From: JAKFEW01 sp036675505
GTDB taxonomy: Bacteria; Cyanobacteriota; Sericytochromatia; S15B-MN24; JAQBPE01
Assembly (NCBI GenBank): GCA_036675505.1
Contig: JAKFEW010000134.1
Location: 1-52,746 of the forward strand
DNA: 52,746 bases
Direction of reading: 5' to 3'
Within the stretch, counting starts at the first letter, position 1. Each line of letters opens with the position of its first letter. This document shows positions 16,093 to 23,772 of this stretch, piece by piece. The notes beneath the pieces were generated by a model that made no database searches, was not told the DNA's origin, and saw only the letters and a program-made list of their open reading frames with translations. Made by a program: the position numbers and the translations under genes.

Positions 16093-17196
16093 TTAGGGGC
16101 CGACGATCGCCGTCGTCGTCATCGGGCAAGCCAACCTGATGCGGCGGATGCAGTGGTTCTTCGTGTCCGCGACGTAGACCTCGCCCGCCGGCCCGATGCA
16201 CACCCCGGTCGGCGTGCTGAACCGGGCCGCGGGCCCGGGGCCGTTGGCGAAGTCCGCCACGCCCTGCCCGTCGCCGGCGATGGTCGTCACCATCCTGTCC
16301 GCGTCGATCAGGCGGATGCAGTGGTTGTCGGTGTCGGTCACGTAGAGGTTCCCCGCCGCGTCGACGGCCAGGCCGCAGGGCTCGCGGAAGCTCGCGTGCG
16401 GGGCTGGACCGTCGACGTGGCGCCCGCGCCCGTTGCCGGCCAGGGGGAAGACCTGGCCGTCGGGCGCGATCTTCCGGACCCGGCTGTTGCCGAGGTCCGT
16501 CACGTAGACGACGCCGGCCGCGTCGACGGCGACCGCGCGCGGCGAGCAGAAGCGGGCGTCTGCCCCGGGCCCGTCGGCGAAGCCGGCCACGCCTTCACCG
16601 GCGAGCGTGGAGGCGGTGCCGCCCGGGCTGACCTTGCGGACCCGCGCGTTGACCGCGTCGGCGACGTAGACCCAGCCGGCCGCGTCGACCGCGATGCCGT
16701 TGGGAAGCGCGAACCGGGCCACGGCCCGGGCGCCGTCCGCGAAGCCCCGCACCCCGGCGCCGGACAGCGTGGTGACGACGCCTTGCGGCGTGATTTTCCG
16801 GATGCGGTCGTTGGCGGTGTCCGCGACGTAGACGTTCCCGGCCCCGTCGACGGCGACGCCCCGCGGGAGGTGGAACTGCGCCGTTTCGCCGGGGCCGTCT
16901 TCATGGCCCGCCTCGCCGTCGCCGGCCAGGGTCGAGACCGTGCCGTCAGGGGCGATCTTCCGGATCCGGTGGTTGCCGGAATCGGCCACGTAGACGTTGC
17001 CGGCCGCATCGGCGGCGAGGCCCCAGGGGAGGTTGAACTGGGCCGATCGCGCGTCGCCGTCGGCGAACCCTTCCGTCCCGTCGCCGGCGTACGTCTCGAC
17101 GCCCGCCCGGTGCGTCCGGCCGCCGCCCAGCACCGGCGCCGCGGCGTTCGGTACTTCCGCTGAATCCAGGTCCAACGACAGCGTATGCTCACCCAT
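16093..17196 (-). CDS. Six-bladed NHL-repeat beta-propeller protein
   Basis: GGAGGAGG just upstream fixes the ATG at 17196. After a 30-residue head (MGEHTLSLDLDSAEVPN) the 367-residue protein consists of six NHL units of about 55 residues, each with the pattern AGDGxxGFADG, AxFxxPxGxAVDAAGNVYVAD, NHRIRKI. Blade five is the most divergent (RLIDADR) and blade six ends RRIRLACP. Six blades close a complete propeller. There is no signal peptide, so it is either cytoplasmic or exported by another path. Such proteins act as binding scaffolds; no catalytic residues are evident. Partner unknown. Confidence 0.85.
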   Translation of the reverse strand: MGEHTLSLDLDSAEVPNAAAPVLGGGRTHRAGVETYAGDGTEGFADGDARSAQFNLPWGLAADAAGNVYVADSGNHRIRKIAPDGTVSTLAGDGEAGHEDGPGETAQFHLPRGVAVDGAGNVYVADTANDRIRKITPQGVVTTLSGAGVRGFADGARAVARFALPNGIAVDAAGWVYVADAVNARVRKVSPGGTASTLAGEGVAGFADGPGADARFCSPRAVAVDAAGVVYVTDLGNSRVRKIAPDGQVFPLAGNGRGRHVDGPAPHASFREPCGLAVDAAGNLYVTDTDNHCIRLIDADRMVTTIAGDGQGVADFANGPGPAARFSTPTGVCIGPAGEVYVADTKNHCIRRIRLACPMTTTAIVGP

Positions 17197-17503
17197 GTCG
17201 AATCCTCCTCCGTCATCATTCCCAACACCTGGTGGCTGCTTTCACGGCGAGCCGGCCCTCGTTAATGCAACTTTCGCGGAATTTTGCAAAAACGAAGGTA
17301 CGAGTTGCAGAAAGCACATTAAGGCGATGAACCGAGGACCTACCGGCCAATCGGAGCCTGGCGTCGCCTGCGGAGGCGGCTCCCTATCTACGCCAACCTG
17401 GCTTCCTTGTTGTTGCTCGGTCAGGAGCGGCCAACCAACGAGCAACCGTTTGCGGGTATAGCGATGCGGGGCGACTCGGCCAGTAGCTCGGTAGGGAGGT
17501 TGG
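17197..17503. other. Divergent intergenic region with nested inverted repeats
   Basis: No gene is seen in these 307 bases. GCAACT (17267-17272) and AGTTGC (17303-17308) flank the palindrome TTTTGCAAAA (17282-17291), nearly sharing one centre. TATAGC at 17457-17462 could be a -10 box for the following gene. The base composition is visibly poorer in GC than the rest of the window. Confidence 0.4.
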
Positions 17504-18559
17504 TTGGCGAAGGTAAAAGATGTTGCGATTCAGCCGGGCTCGCGGTGGGAGAAGATGCTCGGCGGCACGGTGGTCAGCGCCTTCGCCACCGTGATGCTAG
17601 TGCACGGACAGCCAGGTGTCGCAGATGCACGACAACAGGGCGAAGTAGACAGCGCCGAAAATCTAGAGAAGCGCACCGCTGATCTGGCCTGGCGCGCCGT
17701 GGGGTTGGCCGTGGGGGCTCCGCTCGTCGCGAGTGTGGCATTGATGCCCGCCTTTCATCTGGCCGGGCCGCTCTACGGCAGCGCCGCCGTTGGACTGGCG
17801 CACGCCAGCATCGGTGAGCCCGACAGGGGGCTCATGTTCGCCAATTGCGCACCAGTAGCGGTCGGGTTGGGTGCTGGTTTGGGCCATGCCTGGGACGCAC
17901 AACGCCCTCATCAAGGAGATGATGTCGCTATTGGTCAGGGAAACGGCATCTTCCTAGGCCTCTTGGGAGCCTTTGGTCCCCGGCCTGGAACCAACGAATT
18001 GAAAGGTGACAGGAGAGGAGAATCCATGATGACTAATTGGTCGTGGCTCGCGATCGCCGTCCTCCCAGTCATGTTGTTCGCGATGCCGGATGAAACCCAG
18101 GCTGCCAGCAATATGAAAATCGTTTCACCTGACGAACGGGAACTTCCCGCCAAGGACCTCGCAGCGATGCGAAAGGCCGCCGAACGCGGCACGACGAAGG
18201 ATTGGGTCAAGTTCGGCAACGTCCTGCGCGACGGGCGAACGAGGGAAGGGCGCAAATTACCCCGTGACGAGGTGGAAGCGTTGAAGTGGTACAGGCGGGC
18301 GGCCGAAAAGGGCGACGCCCTCGGTCAGCTGGCGATCGGCACGATGCTCGCAGCGGGCCGGGGTGCCGCGCTGGACGAGGTCGAAGCGCTCAAGTGGCTT
18401 ATCATTTCCAGCACGAGTCGCATCAACTGGGGCGCTCAAGCGGCGGTGGAAAGGTTGAAAGCCAAGCTCACCGCGGACGAACAGGCAACCGCGGAACGCG
18501 GAGCTGAGCAGTGGATGCGAGAGCACCCGCGTGACCCGCTGAACCCGCTATTGGAGTAA
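17504..18559 (+). CDS. In-frame double protein: small membrane protein plus secreted Sel1-repeat protein
   Basis: A TTG at 17504 after GGGAGG (17493-17498) opens a 351-residue frame. Residues 1-165 form a membrane protein with two or three hydrophobic segments (AVGLAVGAPLVASVALMPAF, GSAAVGLAHASIG, PVAVGLGAGLGHA). At 18026 an ATG preceded by AGGAGAGGAG (18011-18020) starts a normal signal peptide (MMTNWSWLAIAVLPVMLFAM then ETQAAS) and a protein with Sel1/TPR-like repeats (EALKWYRRAAEKGDALGQLA, DEVEALKWLI). No stop separates the two. I read it as two former genes now joined, with 18026-18559 probably still translated separately (177 residues). GC is lower than in neighbours, which hints at transfer. 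Confidence 0.6.
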   Translation: MAKVKDVAIQPGSRWEKMLGGTVVSAFATVMLVHGQPGVADARQQGEVDSAENLEKRTADLAWRAVGLAVGAPLVASVALMPAFHLAGPLYGSAAVGLAHASIGEPDRGLMFANCAPVAVGLGAGLGHAWDAQRPHQGDDVAIGQGNGIFLGLLGAFGPRPGTNELKGDRRGESMMTNWSWLAIAVLPVMLFAMPDETQAASNMKIVSPDERELPAKDLAAMRKAAERGTTKDWVKFGNVLRDGRTREGRKLPRDEVEALKWYRRAAEKGDALGQLAIGTMLAAGRGAALDEVEALKWLIISSTSRINWGAQAAVERLKAKLTADEQATAERGAEQWMREHPRDPLNPLLE

Positions 18560-18630
18560 AGGAACCCTCAGGATCCGACAGTCGGCTGCACCCATCCAAC
18601 AGGGGTCGCTTTACCCGAGGGGTTCGACTT

Positions 18631-20034
18631 TCACTTCCGGGAGCTGGGTGGCCGGCGGCGCAGTTGGCGCGGCGAGGTGAGGTTGGCGGGCAGGTAGGGG
18701 CGCAGCCCGTCGATCACCCGCCAGTAGCCGGCCGAGGCGGCCACCTGCGCGTCGTAATTGGGCTCATCGCCGGTCGTCGCACGCAGGTGCGGCGGGTAGA
18801 GCGAGACGCCCAGCGCGTGATCGTAGCCCCTGTCGCCGCGGTGGTGGACCACCGCGGCCCGTGCGGCCTTCGCCACGCGCTCGGAGGCCGCGCGCAGGCG
18901 CGGTGAGCGGTCGCGCAGGGCCTCGAAGTAGTCGATGACGTCGAGCGACAGCGGTGGATCGGTCGGGACGTCCAGGCCGAAGCCTTTGCGCGTGCGCGAT
19001 GCGTCCAGCACGGCAGCCCGGGTGGCGGCGTCCTGCACGTCCACCTGCGCCGCCCAGGCGTCCAGGGCCGGGAACACGGCGGCGGCCTTGGGCAGGTCGA
19101 GCACCGAGCAGGTCTTGTAGTCCGTGTACTGGTGCGCGGGGTCGTCGACCAGGCTATCGGCGTAGGTCCTGGCGATCGCGCGGGCCGGCACCGGCGGGTC
19201 CTGGCCGAGCCGCGCGAACACCGTCTGGTAGTTCCAGCCCTCGCCCGGCATCGTCTCCTCGCTGGCGACCAGGAACTGGAACTGCGTACCGACGGCACGC
19301 GCCACTTCCAGGCTCGCCATCGTGCAGGCCGGGAAGGCGATGATCGCGCCCCGCAGGTCGGCGTCGCGGAGGGCGCGGCCGATCGCCGGCAACGCGATCC
19401 ATTGCGTGGCTTCCGGCTGGTTCATGTCCGCGCCCATGCCGCCGTACGACGCGCCGTGGCCCGCGAGCTCCAGGATCACCGTGCCGGCGCCCGCCGAACG
19501 GGTGCGCGTGGTCTCGAAGAAACGGCGCAGCATGCGCGGGTCGGTCATGCTGCCCTGGGGGTGCTTCTCGAGGTAATCCGCGTCGGGCAGGTTGCCGAAG
19601 TAGCCGTCGGCGGCGTCGCGGACGAGCGCGTCGCCATCGAGCAGGCGCGTGCCCCGCCAGCCCAGCTTGCGGGCGCCGCCCATCATCACGAGCACCTCCA
19701 CGCGCGCGCGCTGTGCGGGCGTCAGGGCTTGCAGGCCGCTGACGATCTCGCGCAGGTCGTCGCTCGCCGCGCCCCTGGGCTGGAGTTGTCCCGAGACGGC
19801 CTCGTCCGGCTTGCCGTCCTCGGGATCGACGTCGTCCTCGAGGTCGCTGCCGATCGTGTAGATGGCGAAAAAGACCTTGTCGGGCGCCGCGGCGCGGCGG
19901 GCGGCATCGAAGCCCTGGGGCGCCCGCAGGCTCGCCGGCGTGAGCAGCAGCGGCGCACAGCCCACCAAAAGCCCCGCGCTGAGCGCGGCCAGGGCCAGGC
20001 GATGGGTTGCCGAAAGAAACGAGCGGGGGAACAT
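18631..20034 (-). CDS. Clostripain-family (C11) cysteine peptidase lipoprotein
   Basis: The ATG at 20034 gives a lipoprotein signal with LSAGLLVGC (Cys26); upstream in-frame codons lie inside the preceding gene and are ignored. The 467-residue protein has the C11 catalytic pair: His193 in ILELAGHGASYGG and Cys237 in IIAFPACTMASLEVARAVGT, plus the substrate-pocket region SEETMPGEGWNY. Family enzymes cleave after Arg/Lys, often after self-processing. It is anchored in the envelope and is the last gene of a three-gene minus-strand operon, 44 bp after the glycosidase. It could process its operon partners. Strong family assignment; substrate inferred. Confidence 0.85.
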   Translation of the reverse strand: MFPRSFLSATHRLALAALSAGLLVGCAPLLLTPASLRAPQGFDAARRAAAPDKVFFAIYTIGSDLEDDVDPEDGKPDEAVSGQLQPRGAASDDLREIVSGLQALTPAQRARVEVLVMMGGARKLGWRGTRLLDGDALVRDAADGYFGNLPDADYLEKHPQGSMTDPRMLRRFFETTRTRSAGAGTVILELAGHGASYGGMGADMNQPEATQWIALPAIGRALRDADLRGAIIAFPACTMASLEVARAVGTQFQFLVASEETMPGEGWNYQTVFARLGQDPPVPARAIARTYADSLVDDPAHQYTDYKTCSVLDLPKAAAVFPALDAWAAQVDVQDAATRAAVLDASRTRKGFGLDVPTDPPLSLDVIDYFEALRDRSPRLRAASERVAKAARAAVVHHRGDRGYDHALGVSLYPPHLRATTGDEPNYDAQVAASAGYWRVIDGLRPYLPANLTSPRQLRRRPPSSRK

Positions 20035-20078
20035 TCTCGCTGTTATCGGCGATTTCTGGCCGGGCTTGCCCCTTACCG

Positions 20079-22316
20079 CTACCGGGCCGTGAGCGCCACC
20101 TCGAGCGCGCCCACCCGCGCGACGTTCACGGCCTCGTCCATGTTGCGGTCGGCCGGGTCGAAGCGGACTTCCACCTGGTGGGTCCCGCGCGCCAGCCGGA
20201 CGGCCAGCGGGTTGGAGAGGCCCCAGGCGTCCCAGGCGTCGACGCCCCGCTGGGGCAAGACCGCGGCGCCCAGCCGCCGACCGTCGACGTACAGGCTGCG
20301 CAGCGCGCACTTGCTGTCCGTGTTGATCGGCCCGGCGCCGTTGGCGTAGCGGAGCCGCAACGCGTAGCGGCCGGCCGCGGGCACCCGCACGGTGAAGGGA
20401 ATCGCCGTGCCCGGCGTGCCCCAGCGATCCGTGCGTGGGCTCGGGACGGCGAACGCCGTCCCGGCAGGCGCCGTCGAACGGGGTCTCGCGTGCCCCGAGG
20501 CGAGGCCGGCCGCGTCGGTGGCGAAATTGGTGTAAGCGTGTGGCCGGCGGCCGGCGGCGCGGTCCGTGAACGACGCCCCGCGCGCGGTGGCGATGGCCAC
20601 GCCGTCGCGGACAACGGTGTACGTGAGGCCGGCACCCACGGCGGGCGCCTTCCAGCGCAAGCTGACCCCGCCGCCGGCGATGAGCGTGGCTGCGAGCCCT
20701 TCCGGCACGGCGGGGGCCGTCGCGGCCTCGCCGGCGGGCCGGCCGTTCTCGCGCGACGGACGGGCCTCCCCGTCCAGCTGCAGCCGGACGCGGTGGCGGC
20801 CGACGAGGGCGTAGGGCAGGGGCGCATCGGGTCGCCAGGCGCGGCCGTCCAGCGACATCGCGCGCACCGTCGTGCCGGAGCCCACGACCTCGACGTCCAG
20901 GATGGCGCGTCGCACGCGCAGACCCTCCACAGCGAGGTGGCGGCCGACCCAGGCCGGCACCGTGGGCCGGAAGCGGATCCCGTCCGGCGCGAGTTGCAGG
21001 CCGAGCAGGCCCTTGTAGACCAGGGCCAGGAAGCCCGCCACGCTCCAGAGCTGGCGATCCGAGTTGACGGCAGTGCCCTCGGCCCGCCCGCTGTCGTAGA
21101 CGAAGTTCTCCTTGTTGGTCTGGAAGAGCGCGGCGGCGCGCATCACGTTGGCGAGCCCGGACGAAAAGGCCGCCGCGTTGCCGGCCCGGGCCCCCGCGAG
21201 CGCCCGATAGCTCTCCACGAAGGGCCAGACGGCCTTGTTGTGGTAGGGCTGGGCCGGAAACGGCTGTTGCGGATAAATGGTGGGCGCGCCGAACGGGAAG
21301 ACGGGGTAGTTCGCCATCACGCGACGGGCACGCCGGGCATCCGCGACGTCGAACAACACGGCGAGCGAGTTGCCCAGCGCCTCGGTCTGCGCGGAAGGCG
21401 CGCCATCCGGCTCCGGGTAGACGAAGGCGCGATAGAGGCCCGCCCGCTCGTCCCAGAGCGCCCGCCCGATCGCCGCGCGGATGCCGGCGCCGCGCGCTTC
21501 CCAACGGCGGGCCTCAGCCTGGCGGCGCCCCAGCGTCCGCGCCATCCGCGCGAGGTCCGCGTAAGCCTCGGCGTGCAGCACGTTCGTGCCGAGCGCCCGC
21601 GCGCCGTAGATGTCCACCGGCTCCATCCACGCCGGGTAGGTCTGCTCGCGCCAGTCCATGAACGAGGACTCGCCGCGCATGAGGCCGGTGGCGGCGTCGC
21701 GCGCCACGCGCCAGTCCTCCTCGGCCATGCGGCCGGCCAGCGCGTAAGCGCTGGCGAGCCAGGCCGCATCACCCGTCGTCTCGTAGAGCTCCCACGCCGC
21801 CACGGTCCAGACGACGCGGTCGGTCGAGACGGGCCAGGCGCCGCCCGTGCCCGTGTCCTGGCGAACGCGCCCGTCGAAGGTCTTGGCGAGGAGGCTGCGG
21901 CGCGCGGCGTCCGGCAGCACGAGCGCGAGCGCGAGATGGGTGCTGTAACACACGTCCCGCGTCCAGACCCCCGGCCACTCGCGGCCGGCCATCAGGGCGC
22001 CGTCGGGCCGCACGTCGTCGAGGGCTTCCTCGAGCGCCTGGCGATGCAAGAAGTCGAGCAGCCGGTGGTCGGTCCGCAGGCGCGGCAGGCCCGCGAGGTC
22101 CCGTTTCAGCTCGCGCGTGCGGGCCTCGCCGGCGTCGTTGGAGACGAGGGCGGTGCCAGAGACGACCTCGGCGTGCCGCGCGCCCTCCCGCACGGCGTCC
22201 GCCGTGATCGTGAAGCCCGGCCCGCTATACACCCGCGGGGCGGGCGCATGGCCCACGAGCGCGGGGGCCACGAGCGCGGCGGCGAGGGTGGCATGCAGGA
22301 CGCCGCGTGGCGACAT
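20079..22316 (-). CDS. Secreted six-hairpin (MGH1/GH63-like) glycoside hydrolase with C-terminal binding domains
   Basis: The 745-residue protein has a signal peptide (LHATLAAALVAPALVGHA). The catalytic part (about 50-480) carries (alpha/alpha)6-barrel marks: WPGVWTRDVCYSTHLALAL, FMDWREQTYPAW, NVLHAEAYADLARM, PYHNKAVWPFVESYRAL and GTAVNSDRQLWSVAGFLALV. The acids in TRD and in the ExSFMDWRE stretch are the likely catalytic residues. A fibronectin-III-like domain (about 540-590) and a jelly-roll carbohydrate-binding domain (about 620-740, AGRYALRLRYANGAG) follow. Substrate is probably an alpha-glucan or mannoside but cannot be read. It starts 15 bp after the tail-tube lipoprotein stop, so the two are cotranscribed. 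Confidence 0.8.
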   Translation of the reverse strand: MSPRGVLHATLAAALVAPALVGHAPAPRVYSGPGFTITADAVREGARHAEVVSGTALVSNDAGEARTRELKRDLAGLPRLRTDHRLLDFLHRQALEEALDDVRPDGALMAGREWPGVWTRDVCYSTHLALALVLPDAARRSLLAKTFDGRVRQDTGTGGAWPVSTDRVVWTVAAWELYETTGDAAWLASAYALAGRMAEEDWRVARDAATGLMRGESSFMDWREQTYPAWMEPVDIYGARALGTNVLHAEAYADLARMARTLGRRQAEARRWEARGAGIRAAIGRALWDERAGLYRAFVYPEPDGAPSAQTEALGNSLAVLFDVADARRARRVMANYPVFPFGAPTIYPQQPFPAQPYHNKAVWPFVESYRALAGARAGNAAAFSSGLANVMRAAALFQTNKENFVYDSGRAEGTAVNSDRQLWSVAGFLALVYKGLLGLQLAPDGIRFRPTVPAWVGRHLAVEGLRVRRAILDVEVVGSGTTVRAMSLDGRAWRPDAPLPYALVGRHRVRLQLDGEARPSRENGRPAGEAATAPAVPEGLAATLIAGGGVSLRWKAPAVGAGLTYTVVRDGVAIATARGASFTDRAAGRRPHAYTNFATDAAGLASGHARPRSTAPAGTAFAVPSPRTDRWGTPGTAIPFTVRVPAAGRYALRLRYANGAGPINTDSKCALRSLYVDGRRLGAAVLPQRGVDAWDAWGLSNPLAVRLARGTHQVEVRFDPADRNMDEAVNVARVGALEVALTAR

Positions 22317-22331
22317 GGGGGCGATCGGTCG

Positions 22332-22964
22332 CTACTCGATGATTTCCGTAACCGTGCCGGCGCCGGGGCCCACCACCCGTGCGCGCTCGACCTTCTCGAC
22401 GACGAACTCGATCTCCTCGACGGCGTGGAAATTGGCATGGCTGTTCAGCTCGGGGGCCTTCCACCGGCACGGCCACGCTTCGAACCACGTACGAAGCTCC
22501 TGCCCGTCGCCGCCGATGTAGATGATGCTGCCGCTCTTGCGCGTGACGGCGCCGGCGACGCCTTGCTCGAACCACTCGAGGAGCGACGCGTCGTTCACGA
22601 AGCCGCGCTTGAGCGTGATGTTCTTGTACTTCGCCTTGCCGGCCCGCTTGTGCGTGATCGGGTCGTCGCCGTCCCTGTATTCGATCACCTCGATCTCGGT
22701 CTTCAGGCCGGTGGCTTCCTTGAAGCCGCCGGCGATCAAGCCGTCGATCTCGAGCTTGAATTTGTGGGCGGGCAGGTGGTCACCCTTGTGCTTGCCGACG
22801 GCCCGGATCGCCATGAGGTTGAACGCCGGGGCCGGGACCGCGGCCATGGGCATGGCCGCCGGGGGCGCCGCGGCCTGGGGTGCGAGGGGCGTGGAGCAGC
22901 CGGTCAGGGCGAGCACGACCAGGCCAGCTGCGGCGGCCAGGCGGGGCATGGGGAGCTGGATCAT
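22332..22964 (-). CDS. Lipoprotein with a complete phage tail-tube (gp19/T4-like) domain
   Basis: Residues 1-23 form a lipoprotein signal (RLAAAAGLVVLALTGC, Cys23), and residues 24-55 an Ala/Pro linker. Residues 60-195 match the tail-tube family of contractile injection systems almost throughout: HKFKLEIDGLIAGGFKEATG, EVIEYRDGDDPIT, KYKNITLKRGF, RKSGSIIYIG, EAWPCRWKAPELN and EEIEFVVEKVER. In phages, T6SS-like and extracellular contractile systems this protein assembles in the cytoplasm without a signal peptide. No sheath, baseplate or spike gene lies in the window. AAGGACGG precedes the ATG at 22964. It heads the operon with the glycosidase and C11 peptidase. A surface-assembled tube or ring is one inference; recruitment of the fold as a monomeric lipoprotein is another. 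Confidence 0.85.
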   Translation of the reverse strand: MIQLPMPRLAAAAGLVVLALTGCSTPLAPQAAAPPAAMPMAAVPAPAFNLMAIRAVGKHKGDHLPAHKFKLEIDGLIAGGFKEATGLKTEIEVIEYRDGDDPITHKRAGKAKYKNITLKRGFVNDASLLEWFEQGVAGAVTRKSGSIIYIGGDGQELRTWFEAWPCRWKAPELNSHANFHAVEEIEFVVEKVERARVVGPGAGTVTEIIE

Positions 22965-23051
22965 GGGCGGCCGTCCTTGCTGGATTCGGTGACGAGGGGC
23001 GAGCTTCGAGAGACTTGTCGCTCCGACGACGATAAACCTTTCTTGGCATGT

Positions 23052-23067
23052 CGGGGGTTAACCCTCG
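23052..23067. promoter_or_regulatory. GGGTTAACCC palindrome between divergent genes
   Basis: GGGTTAACCC at 23055-23064 is a perfect palindrome and extends to 16 bp with one G-T position. It sits between the tail-tube operon (start 22964, minus) and the SRPBCC gene (start 23220, plus), the position expected for a shared operator. Confidence 0.35.
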
Positions 23068-23219
23068 GTAAATCGATGATTAACTTTCCCATAAGAAACT
23101 TGGAACCTTCGACGAAGCAGTGGGGCCGCCTGAGCCGCGCCCGGCCGGCGCGCGTCACCGACGGCGCGCCGCCCGGCATTGCAAGCTGGGAGGATCCCGT
23201 TTGCCTCGAAAGGACTCCT

Positions 23220-23765
23220 ATGACCTCGCTCAAGACCACCTTGCTCGCCGTCGGCGCCGTCGTCGCTGCTTCCGTCGTCGGCGTCCTCGGTTATGCCGCC
23301 ACGAGGCCCGACACTTTCCACGTCCAGCGCTCGATCAGCATCGAGGCGCCAGCGGCGAAGGTCTTCCCCCACGTCAACGATTTCCACAAGTGGACCGCCT
23401 GGTCGCCCTGGGAGAAGCTGGACCCGAACTTGAAGCGCACGTACAGCGGCGCCGAGAGCGGCAAGGGCGCCGTGTACGCGTGGGCCGGCAACAGCGACGT
23501 CGGCAAGGGCCGCATGGAAATCCTGGAGGCGGCCGCGCCCGCGAAGATCGACATCAAGTTGAACTTCACCGAACCGTTCGAGGAAGAGACCAGCACCGTC
23601 TTCACGTTCGCGCCCGAAGGGAAGGCCACGACGGTCACCTGGACGATGGACGGCCGCAACCAGTTCATCGGCAAGCTGATGAGCGTGTTCATGGACATGG
23701 ACAAAATGGTCGGCAAGGACTTCGAGACCGGCCTCGCCAACCTCAAGACGCTCGCCGAACAATAG
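23220..23765 (+). CDS. SRPBCC (START/polyketide cyclase-like) protein with N-terminal membrane anchor
   Basis: The ATG at 23220 follows AAAGGA. Residues 5-27 are hydrophobic (TTLLAVGAVVAASVVGVLGY), either an anchor or an uncleaved signal. The rest of the 181 residues is one SRPBCC helix-grip domain: HVQRSISIEAPAAKVFPHVN, then KWTAWSPWEKLDP, a typical start, and FIGKLMSVFMDMDKMVG with FETGLANLKTLAE as the long C-terminal helix. Such domains bind hydrophobic ligands. It stands alone and faces the large kinase gene, with seven bases between the stops. Ligand unknown. Confidence 0.85.
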   Translation: MTSLKTTLLAVGAVVAASVVGVLGYAATRPDTFHVQRSISIEAPAAKVFPHVNDFHKWTAWSPWEKLDPNLKRTYSGAESGKGAVYAWAGNSDVGKGRMEILEAAAPAKIDIKLNFTEPFEEETSTVFTFAPEGKATTVTWTMDGRNQFIGKLMSVFMDMDKMVGKDFETGLANLKTLAEQ

Positions 23766-23772
23766 CCTTCGA

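Noticed and set aside
17407..17682. 91-codon frame overlapping the start of the double gene
   Set aside because: No ribosome site and no protein-like sequence; the frame starting at 17504 has both.
18631..21504. 957-codon version of the C11 peptidase
   Set aside because: The upstream part overlaps the glycosidase gene out of frame; the lipoprotein signal at 20034 marks the true start.
22332..22964. Prophage or contractile injection locus
   Set aside because: Only the tube protein is present; flanking genes are a glycosidase and SRPBCC protein, and the tube protein has a lipoprotein signal.
20007..23219. Very long open frame on the plus strand opposite the glycosidase operon
   Set aside because: It is the antisense shadow of GC-rich genes; its sequence has only charged and Gly/Arg/Ala-rich runs and no motif. 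Only the part from 23220 (SRPBCC protein) is real.
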